A DNA stretch of 64,000 nt from Anas platyrhynchos (lineage: Eukaryota > Chordata > Aves > Anseriformes > Anatidae): positions 6,818,501 through 6,882,500 of the forward strand of contig NC_092606.1 of assembly GCF_047663525.1 (NCBI RefSeq), written 5' to 3'. The stretch's first letter is position 1, and each line of letters begins with the position of its first letter. Both the position numbers and the translations under genes were made by a program. Below the pieces are notes generated by a model. That model had not been told where the DNA came from and made no database searches. It was given only the letters and a program-made list of their open reading frames with translations. Below, one piece after another: positions 41,801 through 53,800 of this stretch.

Positions 41801-44800
41801 GGAGCTGTTTTTTGGGGGTCTATTTGGAGGCTAGGTACTTGTTTTCATACCACAGGGGAGCATGTGGGCCAGGCTGTGTGCTGGCTGCTGTTTGTGTTTC
41901 CTGCTTTTTTTTTTTTTTTTTTAAACTCTGAGGAGGAAAACTGCAGTGCAGGATGCTGCGGGGGATTGTTTGGGGGTGATTTTAGTACAGAGGCTTAGGT
42001 GGTCAGCAACCTGGGGTAGGTGAGTGGAAGAGACCTGGCACGTGGTATTTTCTGGGGGCTGCTGTGCCCCTTTCAGACACAACGGAGTATCTACTAACCC
42101 CCTGAGTGCCTCCTAACCCTCTCTCTGCTCTGTCCACGCGTGGTCTGTTCAGGTCAGTAGCTCCCTGGGTGCTGAGCTCAGCTCCTGAGCAGTTGGGCTC
42201 ACTCTGACAAGTGGCCACTGCATTTTTCTAGCCAAGGTGATGGTGGCTGGTGCCCTGCTAGGTGCCAGGCTCTGCCCTGCCTCAAATCAACCCCCTGGGG
42301 CTGCAGTTTCTGGTCATCCAGTGCTAAAACCACAGAAGATTTGTGCCTTGCAGGTCCCCAAAAAGCAGGCAGCACGTGGTCCCTCTCCCTGCTGGCAGAT
42401 CTGCCTTTGTGGCAATGAGTTGCGGAGCCGAGCTCAGACCTTGCCTAGGTGGATGACCTGAGCAGGACTCATCTTGCTCATGAAAGCTCCGTTTCATCCC
42501 CTGGCTATTAGCGCAGGCTGGGTAATTAGTTCTTAATCACAGCAAGGTAAATACAGCGAAGAACCGGGGAGCCCTGCTGAATCCAGGCTGTGCTAATCCT
42601 GTTAACAGTGACCTCCTTCTGGATGTGTGAGTCTTCCTGGGCACTTGGGAGAGGTGAACATGCACAGCCCTTCTGTAGTGCCATGTTTAAACCTACAAGG
42701 CTGCAGAAGAGCCCCATAAAATCACCCACCTGGCACCATTTATTCCAGAATGAAAATTTGAAGCTGTCATCGGCTCTGCTCTTGTTGGAGGCTGGGGATA
42801 CAAAGGATAAAAACTGTTCCTCCTTGGACCTGCAGCTCCCTGGGAGGTGTGCTGAGTTGCTGAGGGCTCAGAGCATCACCTGCCCCCAGGGACAGCATCT
42901 CCTTGGGGTCTGAGCCTGTGGGACACGGCTCCGATCAGCCCTGGGTTGCTCCCTGCCGGGTGTAGCAGATGTTGGAGCTGCAAGGGAGGAGAGAAACCTG
43001 CATTTGTCTGGCTTCAAAATGAAATAGAAGCAGAGGGAAGGTCTGGATGAGTTAATTAGCAAGTGAAAGGAAAATAAATGTCTGGGAGTGATTATGGTAA
43101 AAAGCAAGCAGTGAGGTAGTGGTAACAAGGCCAAATTTTACTGGGGTTTTAGCTGGCTGGGTCTTCAGGCACATCTCCTCCCCCTCTGTGCTCTGCTCTC
43201 TGCTTCTAGGACCTCTTCTGGCAAGTGCTGGTTGGTTCATATTTCAGATCCATATTTCAGATCTGGGGGATGGTCTCGGAAATGCTTATTTTGGGGTTAT
43301 TCTGTGATGGGCTGGGCCCCTTCTCCCCCAGTCCCACTGCACGGCTGTGCTCAGCACCAGTGGTGGGGGGGGGCAGGCTCTGGTGACAGGCTCTGTGTGA
43401 TGGGTGCCTGGGGGGTTGGGTGAGGAATTCATAACTCTGCAGCCCCACATCTTCAACAGCACAACTCCAGAGCCCAGAAATTGTGAAGCTTGTTTAAACT
43501 TTCACATAGAACTGGGTTTTGTCCTGGCTTTGTTACCTTTTTGTTTTGAGGTGCGTGTAGAAACTTGTCTCCCCCACCCCCCCAAATTGTGCTAATACAC
43601 AATTTGCCAGAGGAAACCTGTGGCAGTGAGCTTTGTGTTAAATTAAGCTGAGTGTTCCTTACTAACATGGGTCCTAGAGGTGTTTGGGGATATACTCACC
43701 ATGAAAACTTTGCTGGGTCTAACTGTGCAAACTCTCAGTGCTTCCCTCCCCGAGACGTCAGGCTATCTGAAGGCAAGCTCTGCCCTTCCTGCCACCTGCC
43801 TAAACCTCGAGCTGGAACAAAGCACACGTGAGTCTGAGGTCTGTAAGTCAGCAGCCAGAAGGGTGACCGGAGGGGCACGTGGGGCTGGGTGTGAGTAGGA
43901 GCCTGGTGGGGGCTCGCAGCATTAGGTCAGGGTGCTTTCCCCGTGCTTGGCTGCGGTACAGGATGTTACAGAAGTGCCTGACTTCACGGGAGGCTAAGAA
44001 AAGCCGGCGGATGTTGTCATAGCTGCAGCAGAAATAATTCTGCCCCAAGGAGCCCTGCTGACACTGCACTTGCAGCCAAATAAACGCTTTGAGGAAGAGA
44101 AGAGGCAGTGGTTGTATTTCCTGAGCTCCGGGGGTGGCCAGCGAGCAGCAGGAGCTCTTGCAGGAACACAAAGACTTGCTCTGGGCAGGCTTATTTTGCT
44201 GCAGCACAGCCCTTGTGCCTTCAGGTGGGCTTCATCCAGGGCCCAACTCGCTCCTGACACAGCTCCACTGATGTCTGTGACTGGATTAAAGCCGGCCCCA
44301 GGTGTCAGAGGTGGGGAACCAGCCCGCAGGGGTGGTGGCTGGCACTGCGTGGAGGTGCTGTCCCCTGGAGGGCTTGGATGCGGGGAGATCCCTGGCTGGT
44401 GACTCCTGTCAAGCCTGGTGGGAGGCTTGCTGCATGCTGAGGTTTCCCATCCTGTATTAGCACCGAAGGAATCGCTGCTGGGCTGTGAGATGAGCCAGGG
44501 GAGCGCTGTAGCACGGGAACAGCCCCGTGCTGAATGCTCTCTTGCTGTGGAGCTGCAGAAGGAGATGATTCATTGCGTGTCCCTGAAGGCAGCAGGAGGT
44601 AAAAGCAGAAAATAACCAGTTTTGTGCTGGTTTCAGAGGGATACTTGGCTGGGGGTAGTGCTCCTGGCCCCACACCTGACCTGCCTGTATGCGTGCGTGG
44701 CGTTGTGGATGTCCTCAACTCCTGGAGTGAGGGAGGGCTCCCGAAATAAACATTTATTTCCTTTGCAGTGACTCATGGTGCTGACAGGCAACTCGAGACA

Positions 44801-47800
44801 AGTCGCTCAGGGGATGGGCAGGGCTGTGCTGGCAGGTAGCTGGGCTCGGGGGCTCCGTGCCTCGTCTCCTTCACCCTTCCTTATGTTTGAAGGAGGCGTC
44901 TCATCCCCTGTGCAGTCTGAGGTCAGTCCTCCAGCCTCTCCTGTGTCTGTTTTTATGGACTCTGCGTGTTAGACCAGCAAGCTGGCATTGATCTCCTCAG
45001 CAGAGAGCTTCAGTTCTGTGTTCCCCTATCCAGCAGCTGTGTGGGGGTGGCCATAACCCCCCCGAGTCCCTGGGTTTGCCCTGCAGCCTCACCTCACCCC
45101 CTGCTCCTGCCCCAGGCTGGGCACGGTGCTTTATGGCCACACTGGGGTGAGGCTCCCACAGACCAAAGTCCCTGCCTGGCCTTCAGGTTTGGCTTGGTGC
45201 AGTCTCTGGGCTCAGCTTTGCTCCTATTTTTATGGGAACAGTGAGCCCCAGGCTTCCTGGAAGTGTTGAAGGACGGCTGGTTTAGTGGGGCTGAGAGCAG
45301 GCAGCAGCCTGGGCTGGGGTCTGAGACTTGCAAGAGGTGTTTTTGATTGTGAAACCTCAGGACCTGGTGTTCGTGCTGGTCCCCCAATGCTTGTGCTGTC
45401 TCGTACTGCCTTTTGGGGTTTTCCTCAGCTGGACCTGCTGAGAGCAGTGTGCTGCTGGGGTGCTGGCTACCTGCTCAGTTCCCTGCTTCCCTCGGGAAGC
45501 CCGTGGATGTGCTGTGAGCTTGTGCTCCTGATCTTCTGGTGCCAGCCTTGCCAGGAGCTCATGGAGGGAGGGGTTTTCTCCTTGGTGCTGAATCACAGAC
45601 CCTATAACCGTCAGGTGGGGCTGGGATTGCTCAAAGAACTGCTTCCCCTGCTGCTTGTGCATCGTTAACTCTCCTGCTGGTTGTTTTCCTGCCCTGCTTT
45701 CCTTCCCCCATAATTTCTGGCACCACGACGTGTGCCTGGTGCCCATTGCTATGGTGTCAGTCGGACCAGGAGCTGTTGGTGCTGTGAAGGTTTGGCTTTT
45801 TGCTGTCTGCAGCTTCCCTCCGAGCAGGAGGCGCGTGCTTGGGCGATGTGTCACAGAGCAACACGATCTGCTGGCCAGACCAGCTCTGCCAACGGGCCTT
45901 GGGCAACCCTGGGCAAACTGCTTCATCTCTGCTCCTTACCCTGTCTTGCGAAATCCTTTCTGTCTCTCTGGAAGTCTTTGGGCCTTGTATGAGCTGTGCT
46001 AGAAGCACCCGACTCCCCTATCGAGAAGGGACTCGGGCAGTTTGTGGGGTTTGTGCTTGGGGCTCATGTGAAGCCGCTGCAGGGGGTGGCTCTGCTTGGG
46101 GCACTCGCACCAGGTCTGCATGGGGGGGTTTCTGGTTACAGGGGGTGGGCTCCTAACACCCTTTTCTGCCTGAAATACGCAACCAGTTAACGCTCCCACA
46201 GAGCTGGCTGCTTCCTCTCCTAACTCCGTTTTTAGCCATGTGTGGGCAAGGCTCCTCATTTTGTCCTGAATACATGCGTTTGCTTTTCTAGCTTCCTTTC
46301 TTTCCCAACCCAGTAGAACATGGGCTTGAAACGCCTTGGTAACTTGGTTTTGGCCACGAGCTACTGCGTGGGCATCTGGGGATGCTGGCAAGAACGTCCT
46401 TAGCGTTAGGAGGTGGTTTTGCACCGGCTGCTCTGAGGTAAGCTGGGCTTTCAGCTCCTGTCAGTCTGCATCTCTGGATTATTTTTTAGCTGGTGCAGGA
46501 GGAGGTCTCTTCCTAGAGGAGCCGAAGCGGGTGCTCCCTGGAATGTGTGTTTAGGAGCAGCATGCCACCGCACAAGCATTACAGGCCAGTTATAGGGTGT
46601 ATTTCTCAGGCTAACATCATGCCAGATCAGCATCACCAGCCTGGTGGCTCTCTGCATGCTTGTTCTACCTGCGAGGAATGTCTGTCCTTCTTAATTATTC
46701 ATTAGCTTTAACAAACCTCATCCAGTGAACGCAGTGCTGCTCGGTGCTGGCTGGGAGGGAGAGAAGCCTTGGGCTCAAACTGTGTGTGGGGTCCAGCAGA
46801 AAACGGAGCCCAGTTGCATGGGGCTCCTTCAGGGTTCAAGGTGGGCAGCTCCAGTCTGCCTGGCCCAGCTGCAGGCTTTGCAGGCCCTAAAGCTGCTGTC
46901 TGGGATGAGTTTGGGGGCGATGCCTTTGAAACACTGCTTTTTGGGGGAGCAGCTGAGCAGGAGCTGTAGGGATTACAGGTAACTGCAGATCCCTGGGGCA
47001 GCGCTGCCCGCGGGGCTTGGTGAGCTGGAGGACTCTGCACCATGACAGACATGAAACACCTGAGGATCTCTAAAGCCAAGGCAGAGAGGAATCCCAAACC
47101 CCAGCTTGGAGGGTGTCTGCGTTTCCCTGTTTCAATCTGCTGCCCGAGCTCCTTTTGCTGAACTCCTCTGGATCCTGTCCCTGCGGTGACTCCAACCCCC
47201 TCACCTCTCGGGTGTTTGATCATCTCTGAATCAAGGGCTTGGGTTTTGTTTTGTTTTTATCTTTTTTTTTTTTTAATTTGAAAGATTGAAGTTTTTTTTA
47301 ATGTGTCTCCCCGTTGTTTCCTTCCTGCATGTTGATCTCGTACCCGCTGTAGGCATGACGGCTATTCTGATGTCAGCCGCTGGACTCCCCGTGCACCTCA
47401 CCTGTGTGCCGCAAGCTGCCAGCTCCCATAAAGCCACTAAAAAACACAGCTCAGTTAAGGAGGGGAGGAAAGTGTCCAAGAAAGGTAGTTCCTGCTCAAA
47501 ATCTGATATTTGCTTCCATCTCCTTCTCTTTATCTCTCTGCACTTGTTCTGCCTCCCTCCTTTCCTCTTGGCTCTCCCCCGTCCCTCTCGGCTCTTCCGA
47601 CTGACTGGGGGTGTTCGTCCCACGGAGGGAAGAGGCAGGGCATTTCTCTGGCCTGCATGGTCTCTGCCAGGCTGTAAAATAAGATGACAAAGTAGACCCT
47701 GTCCTGTGGAAGCTCTGCTTGTTTCCAGCAGTCGCTGGAGCAGCCTGGCTGTTCCCTGTGCATGTCAGATCTCTCTGATCTCCCCGGGGTCCCTCTCAGC

Positions 47801-50800
47801 TCTCCACGTACCAGGACTTTCCCTGACTCACTGCTGGGATGAGCCTGGGAGCCGAGCAACCCTCAAGGGCAGCATTTATCCATGTGCTGTCTCCAGAAGG
47901 GCTGTTGTGAGGCAGAAGGTCTGGCTCGTCACCGCTGAGTCACGAGGTGAGCAGAGGAGGATCTCCCAGGCGAGCAGCCCCTGAGTCACACAGGGCACTC
48001 GGGGCCACCCTGGGGTGAGTTTGTCATCCCCACCTGCCTCGGGCAGGAGGGATCAGGCCACCCCAGCTCCCTGCCGGGCACAGCCACCTGCAGGGCAGGA
48101 CCTTTGTCCCTGCTCCTGGGCAGGAGGAGCCTTGTGGAGGAGAGGAGGCACCTGGATGTCTCGGTTCCTTGGTCTTGCTCCTTGGAGTCAGTGCAGGGAG
48201 GAGGCTTTGCAAGGTGCAAAGTCCTCCAGAGGAGGTAGGAAGGGGGAGAGGAGAGCCAGGAATTAAAGAACCAGGAATTCGATGTGCAGGGAGGAGTCTT
48301 GTGGAAATGCATCAGGGACAGAGCTGGGGGGAGGAGATGGAAGCAGCAGGAAGGAGGGAGAGCAAGTGTGGAGTAGGATGTGTGAGGAGGGAGGAGAAAG
48401 GGTGGTGGGAGAAGCAGCAGCAGGAGGAGGAGCGAGGAGAAAGGAGGTGGAGGAGAAGAACTGAGTGGAGGTGGAGGAAGAGGGGCTGCACGGGGGCTGT
48501 ACCTTGGGGGCTGGCTGCTGGGGTACCAAAAAAACCCTCTGGTGTCAGTGTGACAGGGTGAGGGCTGTGCAGGTGGACAGCCACATGGGAAGGGAGCTGC
48601 TGGAGGTCAGCGCCACAAAGCTGGCAGCATTTATGGCGAGGTGAGGCCACAAAACACGCGGTCCTGGTGTCCCAAAGCCCCCTGCCAGCAGAGGGGGTGT
48701 CACAGATGTGCCAGCCCAGCAGCACATCTTCCTGCATGAGATGCGGGCTCCTTGGTGCTTGGCACAGCACCGGGGGCTCTTGCACAGTGCCTGCAGCTTG
48801 GCCAGAGGTCAGGCTCGCTCAGAGGCTGCTGAGCTCTGTGTTTGTGCAGCCCAGCACCAGCCCTGGCTGTGGGGCTCACCAAGCAGGAGCCGTGCTGGGT
48901 GCCTGCGCCCTGCTGCGGCTCAGCAATGCCACCTGCTGGGGCCGGGAAACCTCAGGGACGGGGAGCAGAAACCCAGGGAGCAGAGAACATGGGCAGGAGG
49001 GGCGGTGTGGGTGCTGGGAGCACTGTGTGGCTCCTGCCAGCCAGCAGGATTTGGCCCCCATCCTGCTCAGGATGCCCTGCAGAGGAGGGGCATTGCCAGC
49101 TCTGCCACTTCCAGCACTGTGAGGAGAGGGAGCTTTCCTGGTTTAGTTCTTAAATTGTCTTTTAGGAAGCAGGGCTGCTCTTTGGGGCCGGGATGCTGCT
49201 CCTGCAGGGTGCTGAGTGCGAGATGCCTGCATGAGGAAGGTCTCGGTGCCATGTGGGATTAAGCTCCATCTGTGCCCTGGCTAAGGAGCTGCAGTGCTGG
49301 TGGTGAGCCCGACTTGTGGTCAGCCTGTTCTGACCTTTTTACGCACCCTGGAGCTGTAACAGGCAGAGATGGGGCCCATTGTGCAGCCTGAATTTCTGCA
49401 TCACCTCTCTTCCAGACTCCCACATCTCTAGGAGCTCAGGCAAGAGCTGCACACCAGCTGCAGGCACGTTCACCCCAAACTTTCCAGCAGTGAGCCTGTG
49501 CCTGCGCACCGGTCTGCCCGCGTGTGGGCTGGGGTGGTGTTGATAGAATGGCAGCCAGCTTCCTGAACACATGGGTTATGCTCAACAAAGGCACTAATTA
49601 GGGCTCGTTAATGGTGTTGCTGCTCTGGCAGCGATGTCTGGTGTGGGTGAGTGCTGTGCTGTGGGTGTAGGATCCCCCCTGTCCCCACGCTGTCAGTGCT
49701 GGCACGTGGCTCCCTGCTCCCTGCGTGTCCTTGTCCTGCAGCCACCGATGGCACATCCAGTGCTGGGCCTCCTGGGGGAGGCAGGCTGCGATAACACAGC
49801 TGCTTGTTTGGCTCTCCTGAACTGCTGAAAGGGGAGAAATCTTCCTTTTTTAACACCAAATCTCCCCTTGCCTTTGAGGTTGAGGCCGGTAGGTGGAGCC
49901 CTTGCCGGTCCAGGGGACAGAGGGCAGATGTGGTCAGGGCTGGAGCCTGGACAGGCTTTGGTCCTGAGGGATGGTGAGAACAAAGGGCTGGAGGCAGGCG
50001 TTCCTGCAGCACACGGGGCCTGCTGGGGAAGTGATGCTGGCTCAGAAGCCTGCTGCTCGTGCCGTGGCTGCATCCCGGCTCCCTGTGCAGCTGGGGGGTG
50101 GCTGGCTGGGCATGCTGCTCCTCGGGGTGCAGCTGCATGGGCTGTAAAACTGCTGGAAACCTGGTATCAGCATCAAGCTGCTTCTGTAGGGCCAGCACTC
50201 GAGTGACTGCAGCTGGGGATGGGTTTTCCTGGAGCTCCTGGTGTCCCGAAGGTCTGCCTTGCTAATATTTCTGGATTGAGGTGCATCAGTGTTATCCCAA
50301 CCAAGGGATGGGATCGGGGTGTTTTCTGCCCCCTCATCAGGGATGTGACACCACAAACCCATCAGGCACAGGCCTGATGGCTGAGGACTGTAGGGCTGCC
50401 CCAGTTCTGTGCCCATCCCTGTTGGTGAGGGGTTGATGCCGCGTGCTTTGGTTTGGATGAACGTGGCCTGTTTGTTTCTCTGAGCTGCTCTGGAGGAAGG
50501 GAATTCAACAGGGAGAGCAGGCGGGCTGGAGGAGGGTCTGGTGGGCAGCAGGAAATCCTCGGGAATGAGGACACGGTGGCTGTGAGAGGTGTTTGGGGAA
50601 GTGGAAGGAGCTGTGGGTAGCAGCAAGCCCTGTTCTCACGGCCTCCTCCACAACCAGCAGCACAGAAGCTGAAGCCTCTGCCTGCCCTGTGATGGTGAAG
50701 GCTTCTTGTACTTACAAACCAGAGCCTGGCTCCGACCTCCACCCGTGATGTTTGTTACCTGGGGCAGGGACATCGTGGAGAGCTCGGCTGGGAGGCTGCA

Positions 50801-53800
50801 GGCACAGCCTGAGCTCAGACTGATCACATCCCCATGCAGCTTGTTCCTGCTGCCTCCTCTTCATCCACTGCACCTGAGCAAGGCCCCAGCAGGGAGGATT
50901 TGGGGACTTGTCACCTTCAGAAGTGGCGAGGAGAGCAGATGGGGCTCTCCAGGAGGTGCTCGTGAGGAGGCCTTGGAGCAGTTCCTGGCACTGGTGCTCT
51001 CCTGGCCTGAGTGCTGGAAAACAAGGGCTTGTCCAGGCTCCTGTTTGTCTCCTGCTCTTGTGGCAGTTCTTGGAAATCTTTTTTCGGGGATCTTGGCACG
51101 TCCCTGAGGTGGAAAGCCCTTGTTTCCAAGTTCCCGTGATTGCCTTACTGGTGGCTGTATCCTGTTCCCAGCCTCCTGGCTGAGGGTCTCCAGGACGGTG
51201 AGCTCACAGCCCCTGAGACATCACGCAGCTCCTGCCTGGCGCCAGCTCTCGGGGAGCATCCTTTGACGTTGTGGGTTTGTTTTCTTGTGCTGCGTGCTTG
51301 GCTGTGCCTCTGTCCTGCTCACACTGCCGGAAACCGAGCGTTTCAGGACGGCCAGGAATCCCCTTCTGCAAACAGCACGTCTTAATGACGCCGTGCTCAC
51401 TGAGGAGAGTCCAAGGCCCTATTTATCAGGCTTCCTTGGCTAAGTGACTTTCTGCCCACGTTAGCTTTCTGCCTCTCTCCTCTGCTGGTCTGCAGTGAGA
51501 AGGTGCCTTCCCTGCTCGCATCTCACCCATCCCTGCAGCTGAGCTGTGCAGGGCTCCTCTGATCCTCCCTGATGCAGGTCTGGGCCATCCAGGTGTGCCT
51601 GCAAGAAGCTCCTCTGTCCTCTCCTTCTGCTTCACCACCTTGGCACCATGAGGGGTGGGTATCTGAGAAACATCACCCACCCTTTCCTGCTGCTGGCAGA
51701 GGTTGCTTTAATTTTTTGGGAGGCAGGACAGCTCAGGAAGATGGTGTCTGGTCATGCACAGCTCCTTCACCTGCAGAGGCAGCGTTTGTGATCCCTCTGT
51801 CTTCCTTGGGGGGAAAAACAAGCTGCCAGGGCGAGCTGTGGGTGTGCAGGCACGTGCACAGGACTGCTGCCCAGCTGTTGCATGTGGGAATGCTGTGCCA
51901 GATAAATGCTGTGCCAAATAAAAACTGTGCCAGATGCACTGATGCTGCCTGCCTGTGAGCCTGGCAGCTGTGAGTCCATCTCCGTGCTAAAGCACAGGCA
52001 CTGGGAGCTGTGTTGGAGAGCAGAGATCCCTAGGGAAATGCTGGAGCACAGCTTCCTTGTGACCCCAGGGAACTGGGCACTGCTGCTTGGGGACGTGCCC
52101 AGGTGGCACCACCACCACCCTGCTGCTTCTCCCCACTGTCCCCAGCGGGTCTGGAGCAGAGCAGGCGGCACCAGGAGCCCCCATGGCGAGTGACGGGTCT
52201 TCTTGCCTCCTGCCAGGTGGAGCCGTGGCCTCGCTCGTGCACATGCTGCCCTTTGCAGGCTGGTGGAAGAGCCTGGCTGCTGCCGTGATGGGCCTGGGGC
52301 CGGGTAAGGAGCTGCAGCCGGGTGCTGTGCGAGGTGCTCGGGCTGCAGTGAAGCCTGGAGGGGAGCTGAGGGGACGGCTGAGCTCTCAGCCCTACCCAGC
52401 CCAGGATTTTGTGGTGTTTTAATCCTGTAGTAAGGGATGGGGCATCTGCATGGCATGCTCTGAGAAGAAGAATGCTGCTCCGGGAGCTGGGCTGTGCTCT
52501 GGGGGTAGGATCGGGGCTGTACTTAGGGAAATGTGAGAATGTCTGTCCCTTACTGCGAGCAGGGCACCTGTTATAGAGCTGATGTGTTCTGTATCCCCTG
52601 TGATCTGTGCTGTGTCTTGCTGGATTTGAGGATGTGAAGGCTCAGGAGGAAAGAGAACCGCCCCTGTCTTGTGTGAGGGGTGCAAGGCTCGTTCTGCTGG
52701 ACCCAAAATAAGGTTCAATGCTTAGAGTATGGCCAGGTTGTTCCTGATGTGCCAGCTGCAGGGTTTGTCTGTGTCTCACCTGTGGTGTAGGAAGGTCCTG
52801 TGCCAGCTGGGTGAGCTGGGAATCTCTCCATTAACATCACAGCATCGTGCTCCTTCCCACTGAGATGTCTGAGCTTGATCACAGCTGCACGAAGCCCTGC
52901 TGGGACCTGGCTGGCATCGACTGGGGACACCACAGCAGCTCCAGCTGCCCCCAGGCGTGCAGCACGGGGCACAAACATCCCCTCTGTGGGGCATTCCCTG
53001 CCCTCCTGCAGGGATCCTGGGGGCGAGCAGGGGCTCATCCTGCTGGGCTCTCCTGTCTGAGTGCTTGCACTGCTTGCAGGCCTTTGTGGGGCTCCTGTGG
53101 ATCAGCTGCAGCCTTTTTTCTCCCCTCTAACCCGCACCTTTCTCCTTGGCGTCCTGGCCAGTTACTTGCTTTTTCCCCCTTCTTGTGGCTCGCCCTGCCC
53201 GTGCCTCGTGGTGTCTGACTCCTGCTGCCTTCTCTCTCCCCTCTGTGCAGCGACGCCGACAGAGCCAGAAGTGGTGGTGAGGAAGTACCTGGAGGAGCTG
53301 AAGGGCACTCCTGCTGATGAGGTGAGAGGGGAGGAAGAGGAGAAGATGGTAACAAAAGGCTTGGCTTGCCCAGAGTCCTCTTCCCTTGGGTGTGCTGTGA
53401 AAACCGAGGTGGTGCCTGAGGATCGCCCTAGCCACCCCTGGTGCTGCTGCTTGTGGTGGCACCACCAGCACTTGGTGGAGAGGCCTCGGGGGTTCCTGAA
53501 GCCTGCATGTGGGAACTGGTGGCTGGTCCTCATCAGAGGCTGTGACAAAGGAAGCACCGTGTGGGTTACAGGTAGCCCTGACCGTGCCTCCCTGCTCCTC
53601 TCGGAGCTGGCTGTGGGATGTGGGGTGGAGCAGGGACCCGTCTGTGCCCTTAAACCTTAAAGAGAAGGGTTGAAGGGGAAGGCACGTCTTCCTGAAGCAT
53701 CCTTAGCTGCTTCCTTGGTGGGTCAGTCACTGCCAGCCCGTGCTCACACTACGTGGTGGCTGTCCCCTTGCTGTCCCGGGCTGCAGGACTGCATCATCTG

